Positions 45,244 to 55,088 of a DNA stretch of 64,000 bases are shown piece by piece. The stretch lies in the NCBI RefSeq assembly GCF_023073415.1, contig NZ_JADPJL010000001.1, positions 172,060-236,059 on the forward strand, written 5' to 3'. The first letter of the stretch is position 1. Every line of letters begins with the position of its first letter. Both the position numbers and the translations under genes were made by a program. This stretch comes from Bradyrhizobium sp. 190. GTDB taxonomy: Bacteria > Pseudomonadota > Alphaproteobacteria > Rhizobiales > Xanthobacteraceae. A model generated the notes under the pieces. The model did not search any database, was not told where the DNA came from, and saw nothing but the letters and a program-made list of their open reading frames with translations.

Positions 45244-46314
45244 TTAGACCCAATTGTCCCGGGTCGGCCTGACCGTAGGAAACATCATTCCCGACAGCAT
45301 CACCCGCATCATGCGCAGCGAGCCCTGCCGCCCGTCCCAGGCAATCCGCGGCAGCGCGTGCAGATTGGTGTAGCCCTTGGCCTCGACGACTCCCGGGATC
45401 GTCGAGGCCGCGCTGGCAAAGCCCGCCTCCTGCGCCATCACGACATGCTCCCGACGCCAGGATTGCCGGTCGCCGAACGGATAGGCGAAATGGCTGACGG
45501 CGCAGCGCAAGGCGGCCTCCGCGACCGCCTTGCCCATGCTCATTTCGCGTTGCGCATCGGCCTCTTTCAGGTTGGACAGCGCGGGATAGTTCACCGTTGC
45601 GCTGCCGATCGTCACCAGCGGATCGGCAGCGAGCTTCGCCAGATCCTCCCAATCCATCGACGCAGCCCGCGTCAGCGCCGTGAGATCGACGGAGTAGCGC
45701 GTGCAGAGGTCATGGATCGCGAACGAAAGATCCTGCGGCGGCAGCGTCCGCATCCAGCTCGCCAGAAATTCGAAAGTATCATACTTGTCCAACGTGCTGC
45801 CGGTTGCGAAACGCCGTTCCTTGCGGTCAATCACCAGGCTGATGCGATCCTCCCGCGCGATCATGCCTTCCAGCGCGAGCCACCAGGCGTCGCCGAGCCC
45901 GTCCGGAAATGCGGTCGGCAGGTAGACGGTGAAGGGCACGCCGTGCTTCGACAGCACGGGATAGGCCTGCGTGATGACATCCTTGCAACCGCCGTCGAAA
46001 GTCAGGCAGGCAAATCGATTGGCCTTTGGCAGCGTGACCGCCCGCCGGCACACTTCGTCCATCGTGATCAGATCGAAGTTCCAGCGCTTCAGCGCACGAA
46101 TCGTCCGGTCGAGAAATTGCGGCGTGATTTCGCGCCACCGGTTGGGCTGAAACGGGCGAGAATCGCGCGGGCGCACGCGCTCGAGCCGCAAAATGACGCC
46201 AGCGCCGCCGGTCTCCCGCTGCTTCAGTCTGAAGTGGCCGCTGAAATAGGCGAGCTCCATCCGGGCCCGCCGCCAAATTCCTATGTCCGACGCCAACGTG
46301 CCGCCCTCAACCAT
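45244..46314 (-). CDS. NodB-type polysaccharide deacetylase family protein
   Basis: About 356 residues. The deacetylase domain follows ILRLERVRP: the motif 1 region ACLTFDGGCKDV has Asp-Gly-Gly where TFDDG is usual, so one metal-site Asp is replaced. AYPFGDRQSWRREHVVMA provides the C-terminal active-site block. Its activity on an exopolysaccharide or chitin-like substrate is unproven. The start is uncertain: in-frame starts lie at 46314, 46365 and 46386, and none has a clean ribosome site. It stands at the head of the exopolysaccharide region and is divergent from the CelD-like gene. Confidence 0.72.
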   Translation of the reverse strand: MVEGGTLASDIGIWRRARMELAYFSGHFRLKQRETGGAGVILRLERVRPRDSRPFQPNRWREITPQFLDRTIRALKRWNFDLITMDEVCRRAVTLPKANRFACLTFDGGCKDVITQAYPVLSKHGVPFTVYLPTAFPDGLGDAWWLALEGMIAREDRISLVIDRKERRFATGSTLDKYDTFEFLASWMRTLPPQDLSFAIHDLCTRYSVDLTALTRAASMDWEDLAKLAADPLVTIGSATVNYPALSNLKEADAQREMSMGKAVAEAALRCAVSHFAYPFGDRQSWRREHVVMAQEAGFASAASTIPGVVEAKGYTNLHALPRIAWDGRQGSLRMMRVMLSGMMFPTVRPTRDNWV

Positions 46315-46428
46315 ACGGTCGCGCGGCCCCCGCCGCGCACCGATTGCATTACCCTTTGTTGACATTTCCCTGCGAAGGTCGGCCAAAGCCGAAAATTGTA
46401 AACAATTTCATATAGCACGAGCTCTGCG

Positions 46429-47619
46429 ATGACCATGGCTGCCGCGATTGAAGACCGGACGGCGGATGCAGATGCGTGGTCGAAGGCGAGCCGCATCGCC
46501 GGCATCGACATCGTTCACGACCTCGCCGCCGCGGAAGGCATCTGGCGCAACCTGGAAAGCGCGCAAACCTTCTTCACCCCGTATCAGCGGTTCGACTTCC
46601 TCAGCCCCTGGCAGCGGCAGGTCGGCGAGCGCGAAGGCCTTGTTCCGTTTATCGTGATCGCCTACGACGCGGAACGCCGTCCGCTGGCGTTGCTCCCGCT
46701 CGCGCTCAGGCACGCCTACGGCGCGCGTTGTGCCAGTTTCATGGGCGGCAAGCATTCCACCTTCAACATGGCGCTGTTCGACCGCGATTTTGCCGCAAGC
46801 GCAACGCAAGCCGATCTCGAAGGTTTGATCGCGGCGATCTCGCAGCGTTCCGAAGCCGACGTCCTCACACTGCATCAGCAACCACTTCGCTGGCGCGATC
46901 TGCCCAATCCGCTTGCCCTGCTGCCGCATCAGCCCTCCGCCAATGATTGCCCGCTATTGGTGATGGAGCCCGGTGCCGCGCCCGCGGCGCTGGTCAGCAA
47001 CTCGTTCCGGCGCCGCCTCAAGGGCAAGGAACGCAAGCTGCAGTCCCTGCCCGGCTATCGCAGTCACGTGGCGTCGTCGGAGGCCGACATCACGCGGCTG
47101 CTCGACTGGTTCTTCCGCGTCAAGCCGCTGCGGATGGCTGAACAGAAGCTGCCCAACGTGTTCGCCGATCCCAGCATCGAGGATTTCATCCGCGGCGCCT
47201 GCACCGCGCCGCTCGCCGGCGGCAAGCACGCCATCGATATCCACGCGCTGGAATGCGACGAGGAAGTGATCGCAATCTTCGCCGGTGTCGCCGATGGCCA
47301 TCGCTTCTCGATGATGTTCAATACCTACACGATGTCGGCGAATTCGAAATATAGCCCCGGCCTGATCCTGATGCGCGACATCATCGATCACTATGCCGGA
47401 CAGGGTTATGGCGCGCTCGACCTTGGGATCGGATCGGACGATTACAAGCGGCTGTTCTGCAAGGACGACGAACCGATCTTCGACAGCTTCATCCCGCTCA
47501 GCCAGCGCGGCAAGCTTGCCGCCAGTGTCATGTCAGGCCTCAACCGCACCAAGCGGCTGGTGAAGCATAATCCGGCGCTGCTGGAGATGGCGCAAAAGCT
47601 GCGTAACGCGTTCAGCTAG
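46429..47619 (+). CDS. GNAT-fold acyltransferase, CelD/BcsL-like
   Basis: 396 residues with a central RRRLKGKERKLQSL segment and a C-terminal GNAT-like part (DIHALECDEEVIAIFAGV, YSPGLILMRDIIDHYAGQGY, LDLGIGSDDYKRLFC). These are typical of the family annotated as involved in cellulose biosynthesis (CelD) and of FemAB-like proteins. It probably acylates a polysaccharide or lipid precursor. Starts at 46429 and 46435 are both possible. Next to the deacetylase it suggests modification of the same polymer. Confidence 0.82.
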   Translation: MTMAAAIEDRTADADAWSKASRIAGIDIVHDLAAAEGIWRNLESAQTFFTPYQRFDFLSPWQRQVGEREGLVPFIVIAYDAERRPLALLPLALRHAYGARCASFMGGKHSTFNMALFDRDFAASATQADLEGLIAAISQRSEADVLTLHQQPLRWRDLPNPLALLPHQPSANDCPLLVMEPGAAPAALVSNSFRRRLKGKERKLQSLPGYRSHVASSEADITRLLDWFFRVKPLRMAEQKLPNVFADPSIEDFIRGACTAPLAGGKHAIDIHALECDEEVIAIFAGVADGHRFSMMFNTYTMSANSKYSPGLILMRDIIDHYAGQGYGALDLGIGSDDYKRLFCKDDEPIFDSFIPLSQRGKLAASVMSGLNRTKRLVKHNPALLEMAQKLRNAFS

Positions 47620-47630
47620 ATTCGTAGATC

Positions 47631-47720
47631 CGTAGGGTGGGCAAAGCGAAGCGTGCCCACCATTTCGAGATGACGGTGTAGATGGTGGGCACGGCGCTTT
47701 GCGCCTTTGCCCACCCTACA
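47631..47720. repeat. Intergenic palindromic repeat, family B
   Basis: CGTAGGGTGGGCAAAGCGAA at the left and CTTTGCCCACCCTAC at the right enclose a partly symmetrical centre with GTGCCCACCAT and ATGGTGGGCAC. Another copy is at 56311-56403. It separates the CelD-like and GumC-like genes, which converge here. Confidence 0.85.
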
Positions 47721-47727
47721 AGTTCCT

Positions 47728-50022
47728 TCAAGCCGCCACCACGCGCGGGCCCGGTTCGACTGCGTCCAACGCCTCGCACGGCTTGCTCAGCATCGTCACC
47801 TCGGAGAAGCCGACCGCCCTGAGCTGGTCGCACATCAGCGCACGCGCGTCCGGCGCCATCGACGCTTCGGGCACCACGACCGCCCGCGCCTGTGACGTCA
47901 GCAATTCGGCCGACAGATCGGAGGCCGCGCCGGCGTCCAGCAGTACATGGTCGTAGACCCGCAGCAGCGCGTCGATCGCGAGCGTCAACCGCGGCGACTG
48001 AAGCTGCGCCCGGTCGAAGCCGGGGCGTCCGGCGCTGACGAGATGAACACGCGACTGCCGATCCCTGGTGATGATCTGCGCAAACGACGCCTCGCCCTGC
48101 ATCAGTTCGGCAAGCCCGGGCGCAACCGGATCGGTCGACATTGCGGGAATCATGGGCGAGGATGCGACGAGATCGACGACCACAATTTTCGCCTGCTGCG
48201 CCATCAGCCGCGCCAGCGTCAGCGCGGTCAGCGTGATGCTTTCGCTCGATGCCGTGCCGAGCACGGTGACCTTGCGCGCCGCGGAGCCTTCGCCAACCAG
48301 GACATCCGCCATTTGCTCGATTTCACCAATTTCCGCCGCGGTGTCCGTGTGAGGGCTGTCCACGCGCGGTTCATTCAACACCGGCTCGGAGGCGTGATCC
48401 ACGTCAGCATTCACGTCAGCGAGGTCCGCCACCGGAAGCTCGGGCGCGATTGCCGGCGCACGCACCGGTTCCGGCGGAGCAGCCAAAATGATTTCGGGTA
48501 CGATTCCGGGCGCGATTTCCCGCACGACTTCCGGCGAAACCGTACCAGCGGCCCGCGGCGCGGTCATGCGTAGCAATTCGCCGGTCGCAATCGCGCCGGA
48601 GGTGAGCAGCAAGGTCGCCAGCGTCGCGATCAGCACGATCGGAAGTTTCTTCGGATATGCCGGGGTGTTGGAGACGGTGGCGCGCGAGATGATGCGGCCA
48701 TCGGCCGGTGCCGCCTCGATATTCTCGCGGGCGCTCGCCTCGCGGTATTTCGCCAGATAAGATTCGAGCAGATCGCGCTGGGCCTTGGCTTCGCGCTCGA
48801 GTGCGCGCAGTTGCACATCCTGGCCGTTGCTCGAGGACGCCTGCTTCTTCAACTGATCGAGGCTGTTCGTCAGGCCTTCGACCCGGCCGCCGGCGATGCG
48901 GGCATCGTTCTCCAGCGAGCGCGACACCTTGCCCGCCTCCTCGCGCAACTGACGATCGAGATCGGTGAGCTGCGCCTTCAACTCCTTGATGCGAGGATGG
49001 CCGCCGAGCAGCGTCGAGGATTGCTCGGCGAGTTGTGCGCGGAGCGTCACGCGCTGCTCGGACAGCCGGCGCACCAGTTCGGAATTGAGCACCTCGGAAG
49101 CTTCGATCGGCTTGCCGCTTTGAAGCATTTCCTTGATCAGCCGCGCCTTGGATTCGGCATCCGACTTCAGCGCGCGGGCGTTGTTCAACTGCGTGTTGAG
49201 CTCGCCCATCTGCTGGTTGGAGAGCGTCGTGTTGTTGGTACCGACAAACAGGCTGGACTTGGAGCGGAAATCCTCGACGCGGGATTCGGATTCGGCCACC
49301 TTCTTGCGCAGGCTTTCGATTTCACCCGACAGCCACTGGCCCGCCGATTTCGCCTGCTGCTGCCGCGCATCCTGCTGCAGCACCAGATAGCCTTCTGCGA
49401 TCGAGTTGGCGACGCGCGCGGCAAGTTCGGGATCGCGCGACTGGAATTCGATGACGATGACGCGGGATTTGTCGACGGCGTAGGCCGTGAAGCGATCGTA
49501 ATAGGCTTCCAGCACGCGTTCCTCAGGCGTCAGCGAGAGCGGATCGCGTCCGATGCCGATTAGGGCCAGCAATGACTTCAGCGGCGAAAACCCCTGCAGC
49601 ACCGGATCGAATTCGGGGCGTTCGGCAAGCTTGTTCTTCTTGATGATCTCGCGGGCCAGATCGCGCGACTGCACGAGTTGTACCTGACTGGTCACGGCTT
49701 CGGGGTCGAGCGCACTGCGGTCCTCGTTGCGATCGCCGGTCGGACGCAGGAACACGTTCTCGCGGCCATCCACCAGGATGCGCGCCTCCGACTTGAACCG
49801 AGGGGTGATCATATTGACTGCAGCGAGCGACGCCACCAGCGCCAGCACCGTCGGGACGATGATCCAGCCCCGCTTGCGCATCAGCGCCCCGCCGAGCGCA
49901 TGCAGATCGAGATCGCCGGATTCGGATGTAGCGACGTGCTTCGGAGCCGAAGGCGCAGGCCGTGCCATCGCCCGCTGCACCACCGGCTTGTCCTTGCCTG
50001 CACGCCAGAACGCCAAACGCAT
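47728..50022 (-). CDS. Exopolysaccharide chain-length/transport protein (GumC/Wzc-like) with degenerate kinase domain
   Basis: 764 residues. The N-terminal Wzz domain has one transmembrane helix (about 50-72), and the long periplasmic coiled coil runs to about 440, with a second helix near 476-497. The cytoplasmic C-terminal part (about 600-764) resembles a BY-kinase. However, the Walker A position reads LGTASSESITLT with no Lys, and Walker A' reads VVVDLVASS. The usual C-terminal tyrosine cluster is absent (PRVVAA). It should regulate polymer length but probably does not phosphorylate. The start at 50022 has GGGGGTG upstream. It is divergent from the GT4 gene. Confidence 0.88.
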   Translation of the reverse strand: MRLAFWRAGKDKPVVQRAMARPAPSAPKHVATSESGDLDLHALGGALMRKRGWIIVPTVLALVASLAAVNMITPRFKSEARILVDGRENVFLRPTGDRNEDRSALDPEAVTSQVQLVQSRDLAREIIKKNKLAERPEFDPVLQGFSPLKSLLALIGIGRDPLSLTPEERVLEAYYDRFTAYAVDKSRVIVIEFQSRDPELAARVANSIAEGYLVLQQDARQQQAKSAGQWLSGEIESLRKKVAESESRVEDFRSKSSLFVGTNNTTLSNQQMGELNTQLNNARALKSDAESKARLIKEMLQSGKPIEASEVLNSELVRRLSEQRVTLRAQLAEQSSTLLGGHPRIKELKAQLTDLDRQLREEAGKVSRSLENDARIAGGRVEGLTNSLDQLKKQASSSNGQDVQLRALEREAKAQRDLLESYLAKYREASARENIEAAPADGRIISRATVSNTPAYPKKLPIVLIATLATLLLTSGAIATGELLRMTAPRAAGTVSPEVVREIAPGIVPEIILAAPPEPVRAPAIAPELPVADLADVNADVDHASEPVLNEPRVDSPHTDTAAEIGEIEQMADVLVGEGSAARKVTVLGTASSESITLTALTLARLMAQQAKIVVVDLVASSPMIPAMSTDPVAPGLAELMQGEASFAQIITRDRQSRVHLVSAGRPGFDRAQLQSPRLTLAIDALLRVYDHVLLDAGAASDLSAELLTSQARAVVVPEASMAPDARALMCDQLRAVGFSEVTMLSKPCEALDAVEPGPRVVAA

Positions 50023-50280
50023 CGCACACCCCCGCGGACGTAACTGCTGGTCCACCCGAACCCGGCCGAGTACACTCCATTATGGTTGCCGCTGGGTTAA
50101 TTTGCCCCATTTCGCGACCCGCAAACACGGGCTATTGGCACGCGGTCATTTTTTGTTAACCATCAAAGCCCTTAATCGGGCGGCAACTTTTTTCAGGACT
50201 CTAGTAATGCGAGGCGGACCCGCTCGAATCCCATGTCTGGTTGCTGCGCTCGTGCTCGTCGGCGAGCGCTGGTTCTGATC

Positions 50281-51414
50281 ATGCCTCTCGTTGACGGTCA
50301 GCCGCTTCGTATCCTGCACGCCACGCGCGCGCCTGTCGGCGGCATTTTCCGCCATATCCTCGATCTCGCCAACGGCCAGGCCGACCGCGGCCATCACGTC
50401 GGCATCATCGCCGACAGCCTCACCGGCGGCGAACGCGCCGAGCAGGCGCTGGCGGAAATCGCTCCCAAGCTCAAGCTCGGCGTTCACCGCACAGCCATTC
50501 GCCGCGAGCCGTTACCGAGTGATCTTTTGGTGTGGGCCCGATTCCAGCGCATGATCCGCCAACTGAAGCCCGACGTGCTGCACGGTCACGGCGCCAAGGC
50601 CGGCGCCTTCATGCGTTTGCGGACCGCTTCCCGCGACCGGATCCGGGTCTACACGCCGCATGGTGGCTCGCTGCATTATCCGCTGGCGACGCTGAAGGGC
50701 AGCATCTATGCCCGTGTCGAACGCGCGCTGATGAACGATACCGACCTCTTCCTGTTCGAAAGCGCGTTCGCGCGCGACACCTATCAGCGCACCATCGGCA
50801 TGCCGAAGGGACTGGTGCGCTGCGTGTTCAACGGCGTCACCGCCACTGAATTCGACGCGGTTGTGAAGGCCGAGGACGCCACCGACCTGATCTATGTCGG
50901 CGAGTTCCGGCATATCAAGGGCGCCGACCTCCTGATCGACGCGGTGGCACGGCTGCGCGCCGGCGGCCGTCCGGTGACGCTCACGCTCGCCGGCGACGGC
51001 GAGGAAAGCGAAAGCCTCAAGGCCCAGGTGGAACAGCTCGGCCTCGGCGACGCCGTGCGGTTCATCGGCCACGTCAAGGCGCGCTACGGCTTCTCCAAGG
51101 GCTCGCTGCTGGTGGTTCCCTCCCGCGGGGATTCAATGCCCTATGTCGTCATCGAGGCGGCGGCCGCAGGCATTCCGATGGTTGCCGCCAATATCGGCGG
51201 CATCCCCGAGATTTTCGGCGCGCATGGCGATGCCTTGTTCGCCCCCAGCAACGCTGCCGCCATGGCCGACGCGATCGAAACCGCGCTGAGAGATCCGGCC
51301 GCGGCGAAGGAGCGGGCCAAATCGCTGCGCGAACGAATCTTCCAGCATTTTTCGCAGAAGGCGATGGTCGAGGGCGTCTTTGCCGGCTACCGCGACGCGT
51401 TTGCCAATCGTTAA
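50281..51414 (+). CDS. Glycosyltransferase family 4
   Basis: 377 residues of GT-B fold. The N-terminal part has PVGGIFRHILDLANGQADRGH, DVLHGHGAKAGAFMRL and YTPHGGSLHY. The C-terminal donor-binding domain has IYVGEFRHIKGADLLIDAV and the glutamate region GDSMPYVVIEAAAAGIPMVA, with the family EX7E pattern. It likely adds a hexose to the exopolysaccharide repeat unit. The start at 50281 has no strong ribosome site. It is followed by the polyprenyl glycosylphosphotransferase after 85 nt. Confidence 0.9.
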   Translation: MPLVDGQPLRILHATRAPVGGIFRHILDLANGQADRGHHVGIIADSLTGGERAEQALAEIAPKLKLGVHRTAIRREPLPSDLLVWARFQRMIRQLKPDVLHGHGAKAGAFMRLRTASRDRIRVYTPHGGSLHYPLATLKGSIYARVERALMNDTDLFLFESAFARDTYQRTIGMPKGLVRCVFNGVTATEFDAVVKAEDATDLIYVGEFRHIKGADLLIDAVARLRAGGRPVTLTLAGDGEESESLKAQVEQLGLGDAVRFIGHVKARYGFSKGSLLVVPSRGDSMPYVVIEAAAAGIPMVAANIGGIPEIFGAHGDALFAPSNAAAMADAIETALRDPAAAKERAKSLRERIFQHFSQKAMVEGVFAGYRDAFANR

Positions 51415-51499
51415 CCCTTCCTTACCAACGTAACCGTTTCTTCCGATTTGTCCCGTAAGCCATAAGTGCGGGGAATTCCGCACCGGCAGGCACGTTCCC

Positions 51500-53080
51500 A
51501 TGTGCATGCTCCAGAACGGACGTGGACCAGTGGAACCGATTAACGCACGCTCGATGTTCGACTCCGCGGCAACGGCCGCGATGACCGCCACCGCCGATCG
51601 GCCCCCGGTTGAACGGCGCCGCAGGCTTACCCCGGCCGCTATTGCCGTCAGCAACCAGAAAGTCGGCCGCGCCTATTCGCCGATTGTGATCGCAGGCGCG
51701 GTTCGCGTCATCGACTTCGCGATGCTGAGCGCGCTCGGCGTCGCCCTGTATTACGGGTATGTCGTCCCCCTCCGCGGCTTTTCCTGGGAATTTCTCGCGG
51801 CGATCTTCGGCGTAGCCGCAACCGCCGTGATCTGCTTCCAGGCCGCCGATATCTACCAGGTGCAGCTCTTCCGCGGTCATCTTCGCCAGATGACCCGGAT
51901 GGCTTCATCCTGGGCGTTCGTGTTCCTGCTGTTCATCGGCGCATCCTTCATCGTCAAGCTCGGCAGCGAAATTTCGCGGCTCTGGCTCACGGCGTTTTTC
52001 TTCAGCGGCCTCGCGGTGCTGGTGACCGGGCGCGTGATCCTGCGCTCGTTGGTGCGTAGCTGGGCCCGCCAGGGCCGGCTCGATCGCCGCACCATCATCG
52101 TGGGAGCCGACCAGAACGGCGAAGAGCTCTTACAGGCGCTTAAGACCCAGGATGATTCCGATATCAAGGTGCTCGGCGTGTTCGACGACCGCAACGACGA
52201 CCGCGCGATGGATACCTGCGCCGGCAGCCCCAAGCTCGGCAAGGTCGACGACATCGTCGAATTGGCGCGCCGCACCCGCATCGACCTCGTGCTGTTCGCG
52301 CTGCCGATCTCGGCCGAGACGCGCATTCTGGAGATGCTGAAGAAGCTGTGGGTGCTGCCGGTCGATATCCGGCTTTCGGCCCATACCAACAAGCTGCGCT
52401 TCCGTCCCCGCTCCTATTCCTATCTCGGCGAGGTACCCACCCTCGACGTGTTCGAAGCGCCGATCACCGACTGGGATCTGGTGATGAAGTGGCTATTCGA
52501 CCACGTCGTCGGCCTCGTGATCCTGGTGCTGGCGCTGCCGGTGATGGGATTGGTTGCGCTTGCGGTCAAGCTCGACAGCCCCGGGCCGGTGCTATTCCGC
52601 CAGAAACGATTCGGCTTCAACAACGAGCGCATCGACGTGCTCAAGTTTCGCTCGATGTACCACCATCAGGCCGATCCGACCGCCTCCAAGGTCGTAACCA
52701 AAAATGATCCCCGCGTCACCCGCGTCGGGCGCTTCATCCGCAAGACCAGCCTCGACGAACTGCCGCAACTCTTCAACGTGGTGTTCAAGAGCAACCTCTC
52801 CCTGGTCGGCCCCCGCCCCCATGCTGTTCAAGGCAAGTTTCAGAGCCGGCTGTTCGACGAAGCCGTCGACGGCTATTTCGCGCGCCACCGCGTCAAGCCC
52901 GGGATCACCGGCTGGGCGCAGATCAACGGCTGGCGCGGCGAAGTCGATACCGACGAGAAGATCCAGAAGCGTGTCGAGTTCGATCTCTATTACATCGAGA
53001 ACTGGTCGGTGCTGTTCGACCTCTACATTCTCTTGAATACGCCGCTGGCGCTGATGACCAAGAGCGAGAACGCGTATTGA
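51500..53080 (+). CDS. Undecaprenyl-phosphate glycosyl-1-phosphate transferase (exopolysaccharide initiating enzyme)
   Basis: 526 residues. Four to five N-terminal transmembrane helices (about 55-180) lead to a Rossmann-like middle ([17 protein letters not shown]). A fifth helix (about 333-355) then precedes the bacterial sugar transferase domain, with [22 protein letters not shown] and the [10 protein letters not shown]...GPRPHA active-site block. WbaP/ExoY-type enzymes start the repeat unit on the lipid carrier in the inner membrane. It is followed by the O-antigen ligase-like gene, with a repeat between. Confidence 0.93.
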   Translation: MCMLQNGRGPVEPINARSMFDSAATAAMTATADRPPVERRRRLTPAAIAVSNQKVGRAYSPIVIAGAVRVIDFAMLSALGVALYYGYVVPLRGFSWEFLAAIFGVAATAVICFQAADIYQVQLFRGHLRQMTRMASSWAFVFLLFIGASFIVKLGSEISRLWLTAFFFSGLAVLVTGRVILRSLVRSWARQGRLDRRTIIVGADQNGEELLQALKTQDDSDIKVLGVFDDRNDDRAMDTCAGSPKLGKVDDIVELARRTRIDLVLFALPISAETRILEMLKKLWVLPVDIRLSAHTNKLRFRPRSYSYLGEVPTLDVFEAPITDWDLVMKWLFDHVVGLVILVLALPVMGLVALAVKLDSPGPVLFRQKRFGFNNERIDVLKFRSMYHHQADPTASKVVTKNDPRVTRVGRFIRKTSLDELPQLFNVVFKSNLSLVGPRPHAVQGKFQSRLFDEAVDGYFARHRVKPGITGWAQINGWRGEVDTDEKIQKRVEFDLYYIENWSVLFDLYILLNTPLALMTKSENAY

Positions 53081-53095
53081 GTTGAAAAGCCCGCA

Positions 53096-53173
53096 CGTCA
53101 TTGCGAGCGAAGCGAAGCAATCCATAGCGCAACGCTGGGAAAAATGGATTGCTTCGCTGCGCTCGCAATGACG
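53096..53173. repeat. Intergenic palindromic repeat, family A
   Basis: CGTCATTGCGAGCGAAGCGA at the left and GCTGCGCTCGCAATGACG at the right form a long inverted repeat with GCAATCCAT and ATGGATTGC in the inner arms. It is closely similar to 13151-13231. Confidence 0.85.
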
Positions 53174-53216
53174 GAAGTAGTGGCTGCATTGTTCTGTTGC
53201 GTTGCGTGAGTGTGTA

Positions 53217-54485
53217 ATGGCGTATGCGGCGACAGCCGGGGGATCGCTCCCATCGACGATGGCCGCGCCCGGCGTGCTCGCCTTGCAGCGCGCGATGGTG
53301 TGGCTGGTCGGCGCGTCCGGCGCCATCGTTTTCATCGAACCCAGCCCTTACGAATTGGCCACGCTTGCAGCCTGTGTGATCTTCTTCGCGACGGGGTTAC
53401 GGATGCGGCTGGTGTTTGTGCCGCTGCTATTGCTGCTGTTCCTGATCAATATCGGCTACAGCATCAGTGCGGTCGCCGTGATGGACCGGCCCAATGTGCC
53501 GAACTGGATCGCGACCTCCTGGTACATGGCGGTCACGGTCATCTTCTTCGCAATGGTCATCTCCGAGGACACCACCGCGCGGCTCGACATGCTCCGGCGC
53601 GGCCTCGTCGTCGGCGCATTGATCGCGGCGCTCGCCGGAATCGCTGGTTACTTCAATCTCGTCCCCGGCGGACGCGACCTGCTGACGCTGTACGACCGCG
53701 CCCGCGGCACCTTCAAGGACCCGAACGTATTCGGTGCGTTCCTGATCCTGCCGGCGCTGCTCGCGCTGCAAAGCGTCGTCTCGGACAAGTTCGGCAAATC
53801 GCTCCGCAGCGCGGTCGCGTTCGGCATCATATCGCTGGCGATCCTGCTGGCATTCTCACGCGCCGCGTGGGGCATGCTCGTCATTACCTCCGCCGTCATG
53901 CTGGCGCTGATGGTGCTGACCAGCCGATCGCAGTCGCAGCGCTCGCGCATCATCGTCATGGCGCTGGTTGTGGTGGTGCTCGCAGCCGCGCTGGTCGCGG
54001 TACTGCTGTCGTTCGATTCGATCTCGCAGCTGTTCAAGCAGCGCGCCAGTTTCGACCAGAGCTATGATGAGGGCCGTTTCGGCCGCTTCGGCCGGCATAT
54101 CCTCGGTGCGGAGATGGCGCTCGGGCTGCCACTCGGCATCGGGCCGCTGCAATTCAACCGCTTCTTTCCGGAAGACACCCATAACTCCTATCTAAACGCG
54201 TTCATGTCGGGTGGCTGGCTCTCCGGCGTCTGCTATCCGGCGCTGATCTTCGTCACCGTGCTGACGAGCTTCCGCTACGTCTTTGTCCGCGTGCCCTGGC
54301 AGCCGACCTATCTGGCCATCTTCGCAGCTTTCCTCGGCACGGTCGGCGAGAGTTTCATCATCGATACCGACCACTGGCGGCACTTCTGGATGATGCTGGG
54401 CACAATGTGGGGCATGTTCGTCGCCGCCGAACGCTGGAAGGCCGGCGCCAATCCCGCGCTCATGGTGCCCGCGAAGGCTTCCTAG
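53217..54485 (+). CDS. O-antigen ligase/polymerase-like membrane protein
   Basis: 422 residues, about ten transmembrane helices. The Wzy_C-type O-antigen ligase region is recognisable: DRARGTFKDPNVFGAFLILP, LLAFSRAAWGML, and FNRFFPEDTHNSYLNAFMSGG with the periplasmic His. It polymerises or ligates exopolysaccharide repeats. The start at 53217 fits the frame, though the region just upstream is a repeat. The stop shares CTAG with the stop of the convergent MarR gene. Confidence 0.88.
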   Translation: MAYAATAGGSLPSTMAAPGVLALQRAMVWLVGASGAIVFIEPSPYELATLAACVIFFATGLRMRLVFVPLLLLLFLINIGYSISAVAVMDRPNVPNWIATSWYMAVTVIFFAMVISEDTTARLDMLRRGLVVGALIAALAGIAGYFNLVPGGRDLLTLYDRARGTFKDPNVFGAFLILPALLALQSVVSDKFGKSLRSAVAFGIISLAILLAFSRAAWGMLVITSAVMLALMVLTSRSQSQRSRIIVMALVVVVLAAALVAVLLSFDSISQLFKQRASFDQSYDEGRFGRFGRHILGAEMALGLPLGIGPLQFNRFFPEDTHNSYLNAFMSGGWLSGVCYPALIFVTVLTSFRYVFVRVPWQPTYLAIFAAFLGTVGESFIIDTDHWRHFWMMLGTMWGMFVAAERWKAGANPALMVPAKAS

Positions 54486-54994
54486 GTCCGCTTGCCCTTT
54501 TTGGCGGGCTTCTTCTTGGGCGCATCGACCATCGACTTGAGCTCTTCGGTCGCCGCCAGCAACGTCTCGTAGCCCTTCGTGGCAAATCCCACCAGCAGTC
54601 GCAGTTCGGCGTCTGAATAGGTCTCCCAGAGTTTGACCATGCCGCGCTGCATGTGTTCGTAGAAGCGCCCCACCCTGACGACGTTCTCCGGGATGGTCGC
54701 GATGAACACCTTGCGGCGATCGTCTGGATCGCGCTCGCGGCGGACCATGCCCGCCTTCTCCAGCCGATCGACGACGCCGGTGATGGCCCCAGTGGTCAGC
54801 CCTGTGACCTCCGCCAGCCGCCCTGCGGTCACCCGGCCTTCCAGATTGAGAAAGTCGAGACATTCAAGGTCGGAGCCCGAAATCCCGACGGTATTGGCCA
54901 CCGTTTGCCCAAAGATCGTCCCCTGCGCGGACCCGCGCCGCAGCGCGTTCTCGAGTTCCTGCATCAGCGCAGCCCGCGCCTTCGCTCTTGACAA
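54482..54994 (-). CDS. MarR family transcriptional regulator
   Basis: 170 residues. Winged helix with LNLEGRVTAGRLAEVTGLTTGAITGVVDRLEKAGMVRRERDPDDRRKV at about 50-97. The C-terminal end is Lys-rich (APKKKPAKKGKRT), which is longer than usual. The start appears to be TTG with TTGAGG upstream. It is divergent from an FAD monooxygenase gene and the palindrome at 55023 lies between them, the standard MarR/target layout. Confidence 0.92.
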   Translation of the reverse strand: MSRAKARAALMQELENALRRGSAQGTIFGQTVANTVGISGSDLECLDFLNLEGRVTAGRLAEVTGLTTGAITGVVDRLEKAGMVRRERDPDDRRKVFIATIPENVVRVGRFYEHMQRGMVKLWETYSDAELRLLVGFATKGYETLLAATEELKSMVDAPKKKPAKKGKRT

Positions 54995-55006
54995 GCCAAC
55001 CTCAAT

Positions 55007-55039
55007 ATCTTAGTCGATATACATCTTAGTTACTAAGAT
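55007..55039. promoter_or_regulatory. MarR operator with extra half-site
   Basis: ATCTTAG-TTA-CTAAGAT (55023-55039) is a perfect 7-bp inverted repeat. A further ATCTTAG lies at 55007-55013, 16 bp away in the same direction. Both are in the divergent promoter region between marR and the monooxygenase gene. Confidence 0.75.
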
Positions 55040-55088
55040 AATTAGCAACTATACATTCCTACCACCTCGCGGGCGCATGGAGCAAGGC

